DNA of 64,000 bases, from assembly GCA_018266915.1 (NCBI GenBank), contig JAFDZM010000065.1:62001-126000 (forward strand), given 5' to 3'. The translations under genes and the position numbers were made by a program. A model generated the notes under the pieces. The model did no database searches. It was given only the letters and a program-made list of their open reading frames with translations, and was not told where the DNA came from. Below, piece by piece: positions 7,888-16,670 of this stretch; positions within the stretch are counted from its first letter, which is position 1, and the number at the start of each line of letters is the position of its first letter. The stretch comes from Bacteroidota bacterium. Lineage in GTDB: Bacteria; Bacteroidota; Bacteroidia; Sphingobacteriales; Sphingobacteriaceae.

Positions 7888-8985
7888 ATGAAGAACTTGT
7901 ATAAGCATATTTTCCACGCGAGTGCAGCGATGCTGCTGTTTACGTCCATAAGCGGTTGCTCATCTCACCAGCCGGCACATAATAAGGTTACAGATAGCGC
8001 TGTCATGGTCACAGTGGCAAATGTCAATTCATCAACCAGTGGCCAGATCAATTTGAGCGGGCAATTATCATCGACTCAAACGGCGGCTATCAGCACCCGC
8101 ATGATGGGTTATATCACCGCCATACGCGTAAAAATCGGTGACAAAGTAGCCAAAGGCCAGTTGCTGGTAAGCATATCGAGCCAGGATATCGCCGCTAAGC
8201 AAGCGCAGGCAGATGCTAGCGTAATGCAGGCGCAAGCTGCGCTCGAAAATGCGAAGAAGGATTATGAACGTTACAAGGCACTATTCGGTCAACAGAGCGC
8301 CTCGCAAAAGGAGCTGGATAACATGACCTTACAGTACCACTCGGCGCAGGCACAGCTAACCGCGGCCAAAGAGATGCGCAAGGAAGCTGATGCAAATATG
8401 GCTTACGCCAACCTGACCGCTCCGTTTTCAGGGGTCATTACACAAAAAATGGCCGATGCAGGCAGCCTGGCTAATCCTGGGGCGCCATTGCTGATGCTTG
8501 AACGGCCCGGAAGTTACCAGGTGACCGCCTATGCAACAGAAAACCAGATCGCCCTGTTGCAAATAGGCATGCCATTGACGTTAAATATTAGTTCAGCTAA
8601 TAAAACACTTAATACTACGATCAGCGAGATCAGCCGGTCAGCCGAAAACACCGGCGGCCAATACCTTATCAAAGCCAATATACCAGCCAATGAAACCAAC
8701 GGCCTATATTCAGGCTCATTTGTAAATGTTTCTATCCCGGTTAAGGCAAAAGGCGGTACTGGCGACAGCCAGGTATGGGTACCGGTCTCGGCTATCGTTC
8801 ACCAGGACGAATTGGATGGCATTTATACCGTAAGCAACGACAACAGGGCCATGCTCAGGTGGCTGCGCCTCGGCAAGACCCAAGGCGCCCGGGTAGAGGT
8901 GCTTTCAGGATTGTCGCCTAACGACGCTTTTATTTCAAACGCCGACGGACGATTGTATAATGGGGTACTTGTTAAAATTAAATAG
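7888..8985 (+). CDS. RND efflux periplasmic adaptor (MFP) lipoprotein
   Basis: A 365-residue membrane-fusion protein. The leader ends in a lipobox (SISGCSS), so it is probably anchored to the inner membrane. A split biotinyl/lipoyl domain (MGYITAIRVKIGDKVAKGQLL and later YANLTAPFSGVITQ) flanks a coiled-coil hairpin rich in A/Q/K (about 100-170). Beta-barrel and membrane-proximal domains follow (about 205-365). It links the RND pump to the TolC-like channel. It lies between these two genes with short gaps, so all three are one operon. Confidence 0.93.
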   Translation: MKNLYKHIFHASAAMLLFTSISGCSSHQPAHNKVTDSAVMVTVANVNSSTSGQINLSGQLSSTQTAAISTRMMGYITAIRVKIGDKVAKGQLLVSISSQDIAAKQAQADASVMQAQAALENAKKDYERYKALFGQQSASQKELDNMTLQYHSAQAQLTAAKEMRKEADANMAYANLTAPFSGVITQKMADAGSLANPGAPLLMLERPGSYQVTAYATENQIALLQIGMPLTLNISSANKTLNTTISEISRSAENTGGQYLIKANIPANETNGLYSGSFVNVSIPVKAKGGTGDSQVWVPVSAIVHQDELDGIYTVSNDNRAMLRWLRLGKTQGARVEVLSGLSPNDAFISNADGRLYNGVLVKIK

Positions 8986-9009
8986 AGTTTGCACGCAAAA
9001 TAGATAATT

Positions 9010-12000
9010 ATGGAAAAAGGATTTGCAGGCAACATCGCCAAAGCTTTTATTACGTCAAAACTCACCATACTGCTGATGATCGCCTTCCTGATGATAGGCG
9101 CATATAGTACATTCCTGATGCCGCGTGAAGAGGAGCCACAGATTGAAGTGCCTATGGCTGACATTATGATCGGGTATCCCGGCGCTCAACCTAAAGAAGT
9201 AGAGGCCAGGGTAACCGCGCCGCTCGAAAAAATTGTAGCCAATGTTAAAGGGGTTGAATACGTGTATTCAACTACGATGCAAGGCCAGTCTATGCTTATT
9301 GTACAGTTCTATGTCGGCGAAGATGTTGAACGTTCGCTGGTGAAATTGTATTCCGAGTTGATGAAGAACATGGACAAGTTGCCGCAAGGGGTAACATTGC
9401 CGCTGATAAAGACACGCGCGATAGATGATGTGCCGATGCTGGGTTTAACCCTGTGGAGCAAGAAATATGATGACTACAGGCTAAAGCAAGTGGCCGAAGT
9501 ATTGACAAGTGAGATCAAACAAATACCCGATGTTGCTGCGGTAAATATTATTGGCGGGCGTAGCCGGCAGGTGAAAGTGATTTTGGATAAAGATAAAATG
9601 GCCGGCAGCCACGTCGATTTTTTAACCATTACCAAACAGCTGCAGGGAAATAATGTGCAACTCCCCGCCGGGACACTGCTGCAGCGGGACAGCGCGATCT
9701 CCATTCAAACCGGTAATTTTCTGCACTCGGCGGATGAGGTGGGCGATCTGATCATTGGTTCTAACGGGCAGCAACCTGTTTATCTAAAACAAGTTGCCCA
9801 AGTAGTTGACGGGCCCGAAGTGCCCAACCAATATGTTTATTATGGAAAGGGAGCGGCAGATACGTCCCGGCTAACCACAGCCGGTGTAGATTATCCCGCT
9901 GTTACCATTTCAATCGCTAAAAAGAAAGGCGCCGACGCCATGAAGCTTTCGGAAAGCATTTTGAGCAAAACAGAACACCTGAAACAAACCGTTATTCCAA
10001 ATGATGTCAACGTCACTACGACTAGAAACTATGGTGAAACGGCTTCGGCTAAAGTAAGCGAATTGCTTTTTCATCTTTTTATAGCCATTGTAGTTGTTAC
10101 CCTGTTCGTGATGCTGGCAATGGGCTGGCGCGGAGGTTTAGTGGTGTTCCTGTCTGTTCCCGTAACTTTTGCGCTTACGTTGTTTGCCTATTACTTCCTG
10201 CATTATACCTTAAACCGTATCACTTTATTCGCCCTGGTATTTATTACCGGCATTGTGGTGGATGATTCTATCATTATTGCCGAAAACATGCACCGGCACT
10301 TTAAAATGAAAAAGCTGCCGTTTTTGCAGGCAGCGTTGTATGCCATTAATGAAGTGGGTAATCCCACCATACTGGCAACTTTTACCGTGATTGCAGCGGT
10401 ACTTCCTATGGCTTTTGTTTCGGGTTTAATGGGGCCTTACATGAGCCCGATGCCGATTGGTGCATCTATAGCTATGATGCTGTCACTTATAGTTGCTTTA
10501 ACTCTTACACCCTACCTGGGTTATATTTTCCTTCGCGAAAAAGACAAACCGGGTAAAGAGAAGGCCGCCGTAAAACTGGAAAATACAGGCATCTACAAAA
10601 TTTATTATCGGTTTATCAACCCCATGCTGGAAGTGCGCTGGAAACGATGGACTTTTATTCTTGGGACCGTGGTGATCCTCCTCGGATCAATGGCTATGTT
10701 CTACACCAAAGCTGTGGCTGTTAAGATGCTGCCGTTTGACAATAAAAATGAGTTTCAAATTGTGATCGACATGCCGGAAGGTACGCCGCTTGAACAAACG
10801 GCTGTAGTAACGCGCGAAATAGGTTCGTATGTGTCACATCAGCCACTGGTAAAAAATTACCAGGAATATATCGGGACGGCAGCGCCTATCAGTTTTAATG
10901 GCCTGGTGCGCCATTACGATATGCGCCGGGGCGATAACGTTGCCGACGTACAGGTTAACCTGGTAGATAAGGACCAGCGGAGCGAACAAAGTCATGCCAT
11001 CGTGAAGCAAATGAGGGAAGCTGTACAGGCTATTGGCAAAAAATTCAACGCTAATGTAAAGATGGTTGAAGTGCCCCCCGGGCCGCCAGTGCTTTCGACG
11101 ATGGTAGCCGAAATTTATGGGCCTGACTATGATCAACAGATCGCCGTTGCCCGCCAGGTCAAAACGTTAATGGAAAAAACACCGGATGTTGTTGACGTGG
11201 ACTGGCGCGTAGAACATGATCAGCCTGAATACCGCTTTGTAGTTGACAAGGATAAAGCCATGCGCTTAGGCGTTGCACCTGCACAGGTGGCCATGACGAT
11301 GAACGCAGCCATGAGCGGACAAAATGCAGGCACACTGCATACGGATAATTCATTTGACCCAGTAAGCATATCGTTGCAATTGGCCGATAAAAGCAAAACG
11401 GACATAAATGACCTGGAAGGCCTGAAGGTGATCAACCAACAGGGAGTGCCAGTGCCAATCGGAAGCATGATAACCGTGATTAAGGATATTAAGGAAAAGA
11501 GCATTTATCGTAAAAATCAGCGACGCGTGGTTTATGTAACTGCGGATATGGCCGGTAAACTGGAAAGCCCTTCATATGCCATGAGCAAAATATCAGATCA
11601 GTTAAAATCGATAAAGCTGCCTAAAGGATATACTCTTACCGAAAATTATACCAAACAGCCTGACCTGGAAGACAATTTCACGCTAAAGTGGGACGGGGAA
11701 TGGCAGATAACTTTCGAAGTATTCCGTGACCTCGGTATAGCCTTCCTGGTGGTTATTATTATTATTTACATGCTGATCGTAGGCTGGTTCCAGAATTTCA
11801 TGGTGCCGCTGATCATGCTGGCAGCCATACCGCTTTCGCTGATCGGAATTATTGTAGGACACTGGCTGATGGGGGCATTTTTCACTGCTACATCCATGAT
11901 AGGGTTTATTGCGCTGGCAGGTGTAATGGTACGAAACTCGGTGCTGCTTATCGACTTTATTAATATACGGCTCAAAGAAGGCGTTCCGTTGAAGCAGGCG

Positions 12001-12216
12001 ATCATCGAAGCAGGCGCGGTTCGCACAACGCCGATTTTACTTACAGCGGGAGCAGTGGCCCTCGGCGCTGTTATCATTCTTTTCGACCCGATTTTCCAGG
12101 GCCTGGCCATATCGCTGATGGGCGGGACTATTACGTCTACATTCCTCACGCTTTTGGTGGTGCCGCTTTTGTATTTTAAAATGATGAGGAAAAAAAATAG
12201 TAAAGCAAATACTTAA
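9010..12216 (+). CDS. RND efflux pump, inner-membrane subunit
   Basis: A 1068-residue proton-driven transporter with the two-fold repeat of RND pumps: TM1, a large porter loop, TM2-6, then TM7, a second loop and TM8-12. The TM4 proton-relay aspartates are D418-D419 in FITGIVVDDSIIIAEN. The second half has AGVMVRNSVLLIDF, typical of TM10. The protein belongs to a branch with the start PREEEPQIEVP, common in Bacteroidota and other anaerobes, and separate from AcrB-like drug pumps. It is the third gene of the operon. Substrate is unknown. Confidence 0.94.
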   Translation: MEKGFAGNIAKAFITSKLTILLMIAFLMIGAYSTFLMPREEEPQIEVPMADIMIGYPGAQPKEVEARVTAPLEKIVANVKGVEYVYSTTMQGQSMLIVQFYVGEDVERSLVKLYSELMKNMDKLPQGVTLPLIKTRAIDDVPMLGLTLWSKKYDDYRLKQVAEVLTSEIKQIPDVAAVNIIGGRSRQVKVILDKDKMAGSHVDFLTITKQLQGNNVQLPAGTLLQRDSAISIQTGNFLHSADEVGDLIIGSNGQQPVYLKQVAQVVDGPEVPNQYVYYGKGAADTSRLTTAGVDYPAVTISIAKKKGADAMKLSESILSKTEHLKQTVIPNDVNVTTTRNYGETASAKVSELLFHLFIAIVVVTLFVMLAMGWRGGLVVFLSVPVTFALTLFAYYFLHYTLNRITLFALVFITGIVVDDSIIIAENMHRHFKMKKLPFLQAALYAINEVGNPTILATFTVIAAVLPMAFVSGLMGPYMSPMPIGASIAMMLSLIVALTLTPYLGYIFLREKDKPGKEKAAVKLENTGIYKIYYRFINPMLEVRWKRWTFILGTVVILLGSMAMFYTKAVAVKMLPFDNKNEFQIVIDMPEGTPLEQTAVVTREIGSYVSHQPLVKNYQEYIGTAAPISFNGLVRHYDMRRGDNVADVQVNLVDKDQRSEQSHAIVKQMREAVQAIGKKFNANVKMVEVPPGPPVLSTMVAEIYGPDYDQQIAVARQVKTLMEKTPDVVDVDWRVEHDQPEYRFVVDKDKAMRLGVAPAQVAMTMNAAMSGQNAGTLHTDNSFDPVSISLQLADKSKTDINDLEGLKVINQQGVPVPIGSMITVIKDIKEKSIYRKNQRRVVYVTADMAGKLESPSYAMSKISDQLKSIKLPKGYTLTENYTKQPDLEDNFTLKWDGEWQITFEVFRDLGIAFLVVIIIIYMLIVGWFQNFMVPLIMLAAIPLSLIGIIVGHWLMGAFFTATSMIGFIALAGVMVRNSVLLIDFINIRLKEGVPLKQAIIEAGAVRTTPILLTAGAVALGAVIILFDPIFQGLAISLMGGTITSTFLTLLVVPLLYFKMMRKKNSKANT

Positions 12217-12220
12217 AGAT

Positions 12221-12526
12221 ATGAAAATGCTGATGGTACTGGGGTTGCACGAAGATGAAACCCGGATAACAGAGATACTAAAAGAAGCTGGGGTTACAAT
12301 CTATAGTAGGTTTAATACAACCGGTTCCGTGGGTAATGATAAGGTAGCGTTATCAGATGAATGGTTCGCCGCGACTGCAGGGCAGGCCAATTCAATTGCT
12401 TATTTCAGCTTCGTTGAAGATCAAAGGGCGGCAAATGCATTAGCGTTGATTAAGAAGGTGAATGATGATAATCAGACACAGAACGCGATCCATGGATTTA
12501 TCGTGCCGGTAGAAGCTGAGTTTTAA
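12221..12526 (+). CDS. Small PII-like protein of the efflux operon
   Basis: A 101-residue soluble protein 4 bp after the RND gene. The pattern MKMLMVLGLHEDETRITEIL with a closing GFIVPVEAEF suggests a small ferredoxin-like alpha/beta fold resembling PII-like proteins. I do not recognise a named family with certainty. Its tight linkage to the RND gene suggests that it modulates or senses for the pump. A start at the second methionine (12227) is equally possible. Confidence 0.75.
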   Translation: MKMLMVLGLHEDETRITEILKEAGVTIYSRFNTTGSVGNDKVALSDEWFAATAGQANSIAYFSFVEDQRAANALALIKKVNDDNQTQNAIHGFIVPVEAEF

Positions 12527-12542
12527 TAAAAGTTATAGTCAT

Positions 12543-12728
12543 ATGAAAGAAAGAATAGTAAGGGCAGTCGCCGGGAGTATGGTGCTGCTTAGTTTGACAC
12601 TTGGATGGTTTGTCAGTCCGTATTGGCTGCTGTTAACGGCATTTGTGGGGCTAAACCTTCTACAATCGTCAGTTACCCGCTTTTGTCCTTTGGAAAAAAT
12701 ACTAGATCTTGCCGGCGTAAAACGGTGA
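12543..12728 (+). CDS. DUF2892 small membrane protein
   Basis: A 61-residue protein with two predicted membrane helices (about 8-27 and 29-45). The pattern RAVAGSMVLLSLTLGWFVSP, then NLLQSSVTRFCPLEKIL, is characteristic of DUF2892, including the invariant FCPLEKIL end with one cysteine. These proteins often accompany rhodanese or RND genes. It is 16 bp after the PII-like gene, closing the efflux operon, and converges on the Crp/Fnr gene with a 12 bp gap. The function is unknown; the cysteine suggests a sulfur or redox role, by inference. Confidence 0.88.
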   Translation: MKERIVRAVAGSMVLLSLTLGWFVSPYWLLLTAFVGLNLLQSSVTRFCPLEKILDLAGVKR

Positions 12729-12740
12729 GTTCGATATTCG

Positions 12741-13376
12741 TCAGGTAATTTGCTCAATGTGTGAGCGGTGTATTTTTATCGAGCCGTTCTGCTCCAGTTT
12801 TTTGAGCAGGCGGGTTACCACTTCACGTGACGTGTTCAGATCATCGGCTATTTGCTGATGCGTCAATTTCAGTTCGCGCGTGTTAAATTCGCTGAACTGG
12901 CGGTCAAGGTAATTTTGCAATCGTTGATCCATATTTTTGAAAGCCACATCATCCAGCACTGATAGCAATTCTTCAAACCGGTATCTGTATGTTTCAACTA
13001 CAAAACGGTACCAGCTTTGGTAATTTTTCATCATGTCTTCCATGTGCTGTATGGGGATCATGATGACGGTAGAATCTTCCACCGCTTTTGCTAAAATCTC
13101 GCTTTCTTTTGCCGTGGCAGCACAGATCATGGAAACCGCACAAGCATTGCCGGGCTCCAGGTGATACATAAAGAACTCACCGCCATCTTCGCCCTCCCGA
13201 TATATTTTAATAAGCCCTTTGGCAATGAGCATTGTGTTTTTTACGTATTGCCCGCTGCGAACCAAGGCCGTTCCGGCAGGTATATGCTTTAAAACCGATA
13301 CGGAAGCTATGAATTGCTTTAGTGGTTGATCGAGTTCAGGAAAATGCTGATCAAGGAAAGTAGCTATATTATCCAT
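12741..13376 (-). CDS. Crp/Fnr-family transcriptional regulator
   Basis: A 211-residue regulator with an N-terminal cyclic-nucleotide-binding-like jelly roll (about 20-130) and a C-terminal winged helix. There are no clustered N-terminal cysteines, so it is not an Fe-S Fnr. The recognition helix S183-R-E-V-V-T-R189 aligns with the SRETVGR helix of E. coli CRP, whose R, E and R residues read the GTGA half-site. That agrees with the GTGA-N6-TCAC dyads found at 6472 and 13411, which are probably its targets. The second site is 35 bp before its own start, so autoregulation is also possible. The ligand is unknown. Confidence 0.9.
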   Translation of the reverse strand: MDNIATFLDQHFPELDQPLKQFIASVSVLKHIPAGTALVRSGQYVKNTMLIAKGLIKIYREGEDGGEFFMYHLEPGNACAVSMICAATAKESEILAKAVEDSTVIMIPIQHMEDMMKNYQSWYRFVVETYRYRFEELLSVLDDVAFKNMDQRLQNYLDRQFSEFNTRELKLTHQQIADDLNTSREVVTRLLKKLEQNGSIKIHRSHIEQIT

Positions 13377-13410
13377 TATTCAGATTAGATGAAGCTAATT
13401 TACGGAATAA

Positions 13411-13454
13411 GTGATAAAAGTCACGAACCGTTGCTGTGACACGCGGTACATTTG
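13411..13454 (+). promoter_or_regulatory. Crp/Fnr-type site and -7 box before the DUF983 gene
   Basis: GTGATAAAAGTCAC (13411-13424) differs at one base from the site before the efflux operon. TACATTTG (13447-13454) is a good TAnnTTTG -7 box, about 30 bp downstream of the dyad centre, the same spacing as at 6471-6516. The site lies in the 97 bp between the divergent Crp/Fnr and DUF983 genes. The box shows that translation of the DUF983 gene must begin after 13454. Confidence 0.72.
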
Positions 13455-13473
13455 TATCATTAGCAACACTGAA

Positions 13474-13872
13474 ATGGAAAAGCCTGAAAAATATAAAGAG
13501 CTGAGTTTGATGCCTGCATTAATCACCTGTAAATGCCCACGCTGCCGTGTAGGCAAAGTTTACGAGCACGGCCCTTACAGCCTCACGAATCGTAAAATAT
13601 TGCCAAAATGTGAGCATTGCAGCCTTATTTACGAAAAGGAACCCGGTTATTTTTATGCTGCCATGTATGTTGGCTACGCCTTTATCGTAGCTGAGCTGGT
13701 AACTGCGGCACTCGGTACTAATATTCTTTCGGGCAGCGATAATCCGTGGGTCTATTTGGGAATTATGCTACCGTTAGTTGCAGTGCTATCACCTTTTAAT
13801 TACCGGTATTCGCGGATCCTATTGCTGTATTTTCTTACTCCCGGCCTACGGTATCATCCTGAGATGAGTTAA
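13474..13872 (+). CDS. DUF983 family membrane protein
   Basis: A 132-residue protein with an N-terminal zinc-ribbon-like pair of cysteine knuckles (CKCPRC and CEHC) and two membrane helices (about 58-80 and 88-110), matching DUF983. The longer frame opens at 13411, but that codon is inside the Crp/Fnr dyad and upstream of the -7 box, so the ATG at 13474 (MEKPEKYKEL) is chosen. DUF983 proteins are small Bacteroidota/Alphaproteobacteria membrane proteins of unknown role. Control by the divergent Crp/Fnr gene is suggested by the shared operator. Confidence 0.86.
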   Translation: MEKPEKYKELSLMPALITCKCPRCRVGKVYEHGPYSLTNRKILPKCEHCSLIYEKEPGYFYAAMYVGYAFIVAELVTAALGTNILSGSDNPWVYLGIMLPLVAVLSPFNYRYSRILLLYFLTPGLRYHPEMS

Positions 13873-13933
13873 AGCAATCATAAACGTTTTAAAGCTGGCT
13901 GTTCATTCAGGTTTCCAAAATCCGTGTATCGTA

Positions 13934-14222
13934 TTAAAAATCCAGTACAGCATCTATAGCCTCATCAGCTTTTTTGAACGAGAAATTGGATTGATAATTC
14001 ATCCTTGTAATTACGCTTTCATGGCGATACATTTTTTGTAATACTTTTAGGATGAATTTCTTTTTCTTCAGCCCGTTGCGCAAAGGAATGCCGCGCTTTA
14101 TGTTGTGAAGCATTCTTGGTACTACCTATCCATTCCATTATCTTCACCATCGCATCATTAAGACGTTTAACAGCAAAAGCAATTCGCCTCCTGACATCCA
14201 TACGATCACCTAATGATGGCAA
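13934..14222 (-). pseudogene. Tyrosine recombinase C-terminal remnant, frameshifted
   Basis: The minus strand reads KASQHKARHSFAQRAEEK-like sequence (frame ending 14019), then after a one-base shift MYRHESVITRMNYQSNFSFK, ending in a stop at 13934. Joined, these give the H-x-x-R (HKARHSF), the late H (YRHES) and the catalytic Y (MNYQ) of a tyrosine recombinase, in correct order and spacing. The shift lies in a run of six A on the minus strand (14032-14037); removing one A restores the frame. The N-terminal arm and core domains, with the first catalytic R and K, are absent. This fills most of the otherwise empty 13873-14303 gap. Confidence 0.66.
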
Positions 14223-14303
14223 ATGCCAAAGAGAGTTTGGTCCTATTGGGGCTGCCAGAAGGGGTTGACGTAAAGTCGATCCCTTTTTCTTTTATATCGA
14301 TAT

Positions 14304-15452
14304 TCAATAAGTAAGGTCCTTATCTATCTCTTTTAGCAAATATTCCTTTCTGTCCGAGGAATATTCCCAAAACATGACACCGGCTAAATTATTTTTCTTA
14401 ACGTACTTGCACTTGTTCTTAACTGACCATTCATCGTCGAAAGTGATAAACTGCCTAAGGTTGGCGTTGTACAAATAAGGTGCGTAGGCGTCTTTGTCGC
14501 GGTAATATTTGTAACCTTTTTTGTTGATCAGGCTGTCCTTAATAAATGTATACCCGCCACCAACGCCACGAACATGTATCGCTGCTGTTTTAGCGCCGAG
14601 TACGGTTTTTTGTGAATCGGCAGCTGCCAGTGTGTGGCCATAAAAGGCAACACCTACCACCAGTTTATCTGCCGGGACACCCGCCGCCATAAAATCATGC
14701 ACGGCTATATCTGCCGAGCAAAGTGTCTTATAACCTTTAGATGCATATAAATTAGTGTGGTGTAATAACATATGAAGGCTGTCCTGCGCAAAATCATAGG
14801 TCATCAGACTTACATAATCCAGGTATTTGGATGCTTCGCCCATTTCCGTCAGCTTTAAAAAACGTGTAAAACCACCTGCAGCTGTTGTGAGTAACTTCTT
14901 GTTGCCGGTTTGCTTTTCAAGTGTATCCAAATCCAGCCTCAGCTTCTGGAACATCAGGGTGTAATTATGTTTATCCTCTGGCCTGTAAATATTACCCGCC
15001 CCGATGTCGTTAGGGTATTCCCAGTCGATATCTATGCCATCAAGATTGTATTTTTTCACTATGGCAACAGCACTTGCCGCAAAAGCTTCCCGCGCAGTAT
15101 CTGTCAGTACAGCATCCGAGAAATTACGGCTGCCGCCCCAACCACCTATCGAAATAAGCAATTTAAGGTTAGGATTTATTTTTTTAAGTTTTACCAGGTT
15201 ACGAAAATTTACTGTATCCGTCTTTTCATGTTCAAGGTAAGCGCGATTATTTTTAATAACTACAAATGCGTAATTAATGTGGGTGAGTTTTTTGGCGTCG
15301 ACCATCGTTGTGTCATATAAACCGTGATAACCACCAACATAGCCGATAATGACGTGTTTTTTGTTCTTTGGCGATTGCGCAGATACAGATATTGATACGA
15401 ATAACACAAGCATTAACGATAAAATGCCTGATAATAGGGATAGGATTCTCAT
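14304..15452 (-). CDS. GH18 chitinase-like glycosidase
   Basis: A 382-residue secreted protein with a signal peptide ending VSVSAQ and a single GH18 TIM barrel. The catalytic signature D138-G-I-D141-I-D143-W-E145-Y-P is complete, with E145 as the acid/base. ISIGGWGGSRNF is the second conserved GH18 strand and FWEYSSD the last. No carbohydrate-binding module is attached. It should cleave chitin oligomers or other beta-GlcNAc chains. It stands alone, between the recombinase remnant and the hydrolase gene. Confidence 0.93.
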   Translation of the reverse strand: MRILSLLSGILSLMLVLFVSISVSAQSPKNKKHVIIGYVGGYHGLYDTTMVDAKKLTHINYAFVVIKNNRAYLEHEKTDTVNFRNLVKLKKINPNLKLLISIGGWGGSRNFSDAVLTDTAREAFAASAVAIVKKYNLDGIDIDWEYPNDIGAGNIYRPEDKHNYTLMFQKLRLDLDTLEKQTGNKKLLTTAAGGFTRFLKLTEMGEASKYLDYVSLMTYDFAQDSLHMLLHHTNLYASKGYKTLCSADIAVHDFMAAGVPADKLVVGVAFYGHTLAAADSQKTVLGAKTAAIHVRGVGGGYTFIKDSLINKKGYKYYRDKDAYAPYLYNANLRQFITFDDEWSVKNKCKYVKKNNLAGVMFWEYSSDRKEYLLKEIDKDLTY

Positions 15453-15477
15453 AGTGAACGAATATACACTTTTCGCT

Positions 15478-15513
15478 AAAGCCTTTTATTGTGTTATAAA
15501 GTCTTAAGGCTTT
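15478..15513 (-). terminator. Possible terminator hairpin after the hydrolase gene
   Basis: AAAGCCTT (15478-15485) and AAGGCTTT (15506-15513) form an 8 bp stem with a 20-base loop. It lies between the hydrolase stop (15557) and the chitinase start. There is no clean T-tract, so the role is uncertain. Confidence 0.35.
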
Positions 15514-15556
15514 TATTTAACAAAATGAAATTGATTAGACTGATGGAGACCTTTCT

Positions 15557-16444
15557 CTATTTCAAGTATATATTAAAAAAATCGATGGTACGTTTCCATG
15601 CCAATTCGGCTGCTGCTTTATCATAACGTGGTGTTGTATCGTTATGAAAACCATGGTTAGCATTTTCATAAATATATGCCTGGTATTTTTTGCCGTTAGC
15701 TTTCAGAGCTTCCTCATAAGCTGGCCATCCGCCGGTAATGCGGGTATCCAGTGAGGCATAATGCAATAGCAGAGGTGCATGGATTTTAGGTACATCTTCC
15801 GCAGATGGTTGCACACCATAAAATGGCACTGCGGCAGCCAGGTCAGGAAGACGGACAGCCATCTGGTTGGCAATACCTCCGCCAAAGCAAAAACCTACCA
15901 CACCTACCTTGCCATTACAATATTGGTTCTGTTTGAGGTATTCAAATGCAGCGATAAAATCTTCCAGCATTTCGGCGGGTTTTCTTTGTGCCTGCATCTC
16001 GCGCCCTTTATCATCATTGCCGGGATAACCGCCCAGCGGTGTCAGTGCATCCGGTGCTATAGTGATAAAACCTGCTAACGCTGCCCGTCTTGCAACATCT
16101 TCTATGTATGGGTTCAAGCCGCGGTTCTCGTGCACCACCACAATACCGCCAAGTTTGCCTTTGGCGTCTTTAGGTTTTGAAAGTAGTGCTTTGATGTTGC
16201 CGCCGCCTTTAGGTGATGAGTACGTGATATAGTTGGAGTCAAGGCGCGAGTCATCTTGCTTTATCTGGATATTATTTTGATAATCCGGCATCAGGAAACT
16301 CATCAGCGAAGACACTGTCAGCCCGCCGACGGCGTAAATAGACAATTTCTGAACAAAAGTGCGGCGATCTATGCGGCTGTGTGCATAATCATCATACAAG
16401 TCGAAAACTTCCTGGCTTACATCCTCTTTTTTAATCTGGTCCAT
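15557..16444 (-). CDS. Dienelactone hydrolase family protein
   Basis: A 295-residue alpha/beta-hydrolase. The Cys-type nucleophile elbow GFCFGGG (C186), D233 in SLDTRI and H264 in NHGFHND form the dienelactone-hydrolase triad. E106 in VVHENRGL is the usual fourth residue. The first about 60 residues carry [20 protein letters not shown], a weak twin-arginine-like leader (RRTF), so export is likely. Divergent from the HTCS gene with a 220 bp shared region. Substrate is unknown; the family includes carboxymethylenebutenolidases and lactonases. Confidence 0.9.
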   Translation of the reverse strand: MDQIKKEDVSQEVFDLYDDYAHSRIDRRTFVQKLSIYAVGGLTVSSLMSFLMPDYQNNIQIKQDDSRLDSNYITYSSPKGGGNIKALLSKPKDAKGKLGGIVVVHENRGLNPYIEDVARRAALAGFITIAPDALTPLGGYPGNDDKGREMQAQRKPAEMLEDFIAAFEYLKQNQYCNGKVGVVGFCFGGGIANQMAVRLPDLAAAVPFYGVQPSAEDVPKIHAPLLLHYASLDTRITGGWPAYEEALKANGKKYQAYIYENANHGFHNDTTPRYDKAAAELAWKRTIDFFNIYLK

Positions 16445-16602
16445 AGGTGATATTTCAGTTGGAATGCGTTAAATCAAATATACTGAATACCATAACATCC
16501 GAACACAAATCTGGTGCGCTCAAAGCAAGAAATAAATCCATTTAAAAACAGTAATATTTCAGTGAAGCATCTAAATAAGTCCTGAGAGTCAATTATTTTT
16601 AA

Positions 16603-16640
16603 ATGTTATTTTAACAATTATAATAAAAATGTTACTTTAG
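16603..16640 (+). promoter_or_regulatory. TGTTA-N3-TAACA dyad and -7 box before the HTCS gene
   Basis: TGTTATTTTAACA (16604-16616) is a perfect 5 bp inverted repeat with a 3 bp spacer, followed 16 bp later by TACTTTAG (16633-16640), a near-consensus -7 box. The same dyad recurs before several genes in the arabinose/inositol regions (see findings). It suggests an additional regulator controls the HTCS gene. Confidence 0.55.
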
Positions 16641-16670
16641 CTTGGAGAGTATCAACCAATTAGACCGAGC

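Noticed and set aside
8823..9164. A 113-residue minus-strand frame across the MFP/RND junction
   Set aside because: Antisense to two clear operon genes with a low-complexity composition; a shadow frame.
13411..13473. Upstream ATG as the DUF983 start
   Set aside because: It lies within the GTGA-N6-TCAC dyad and before the -7 box; the added residues do not resemble the family.
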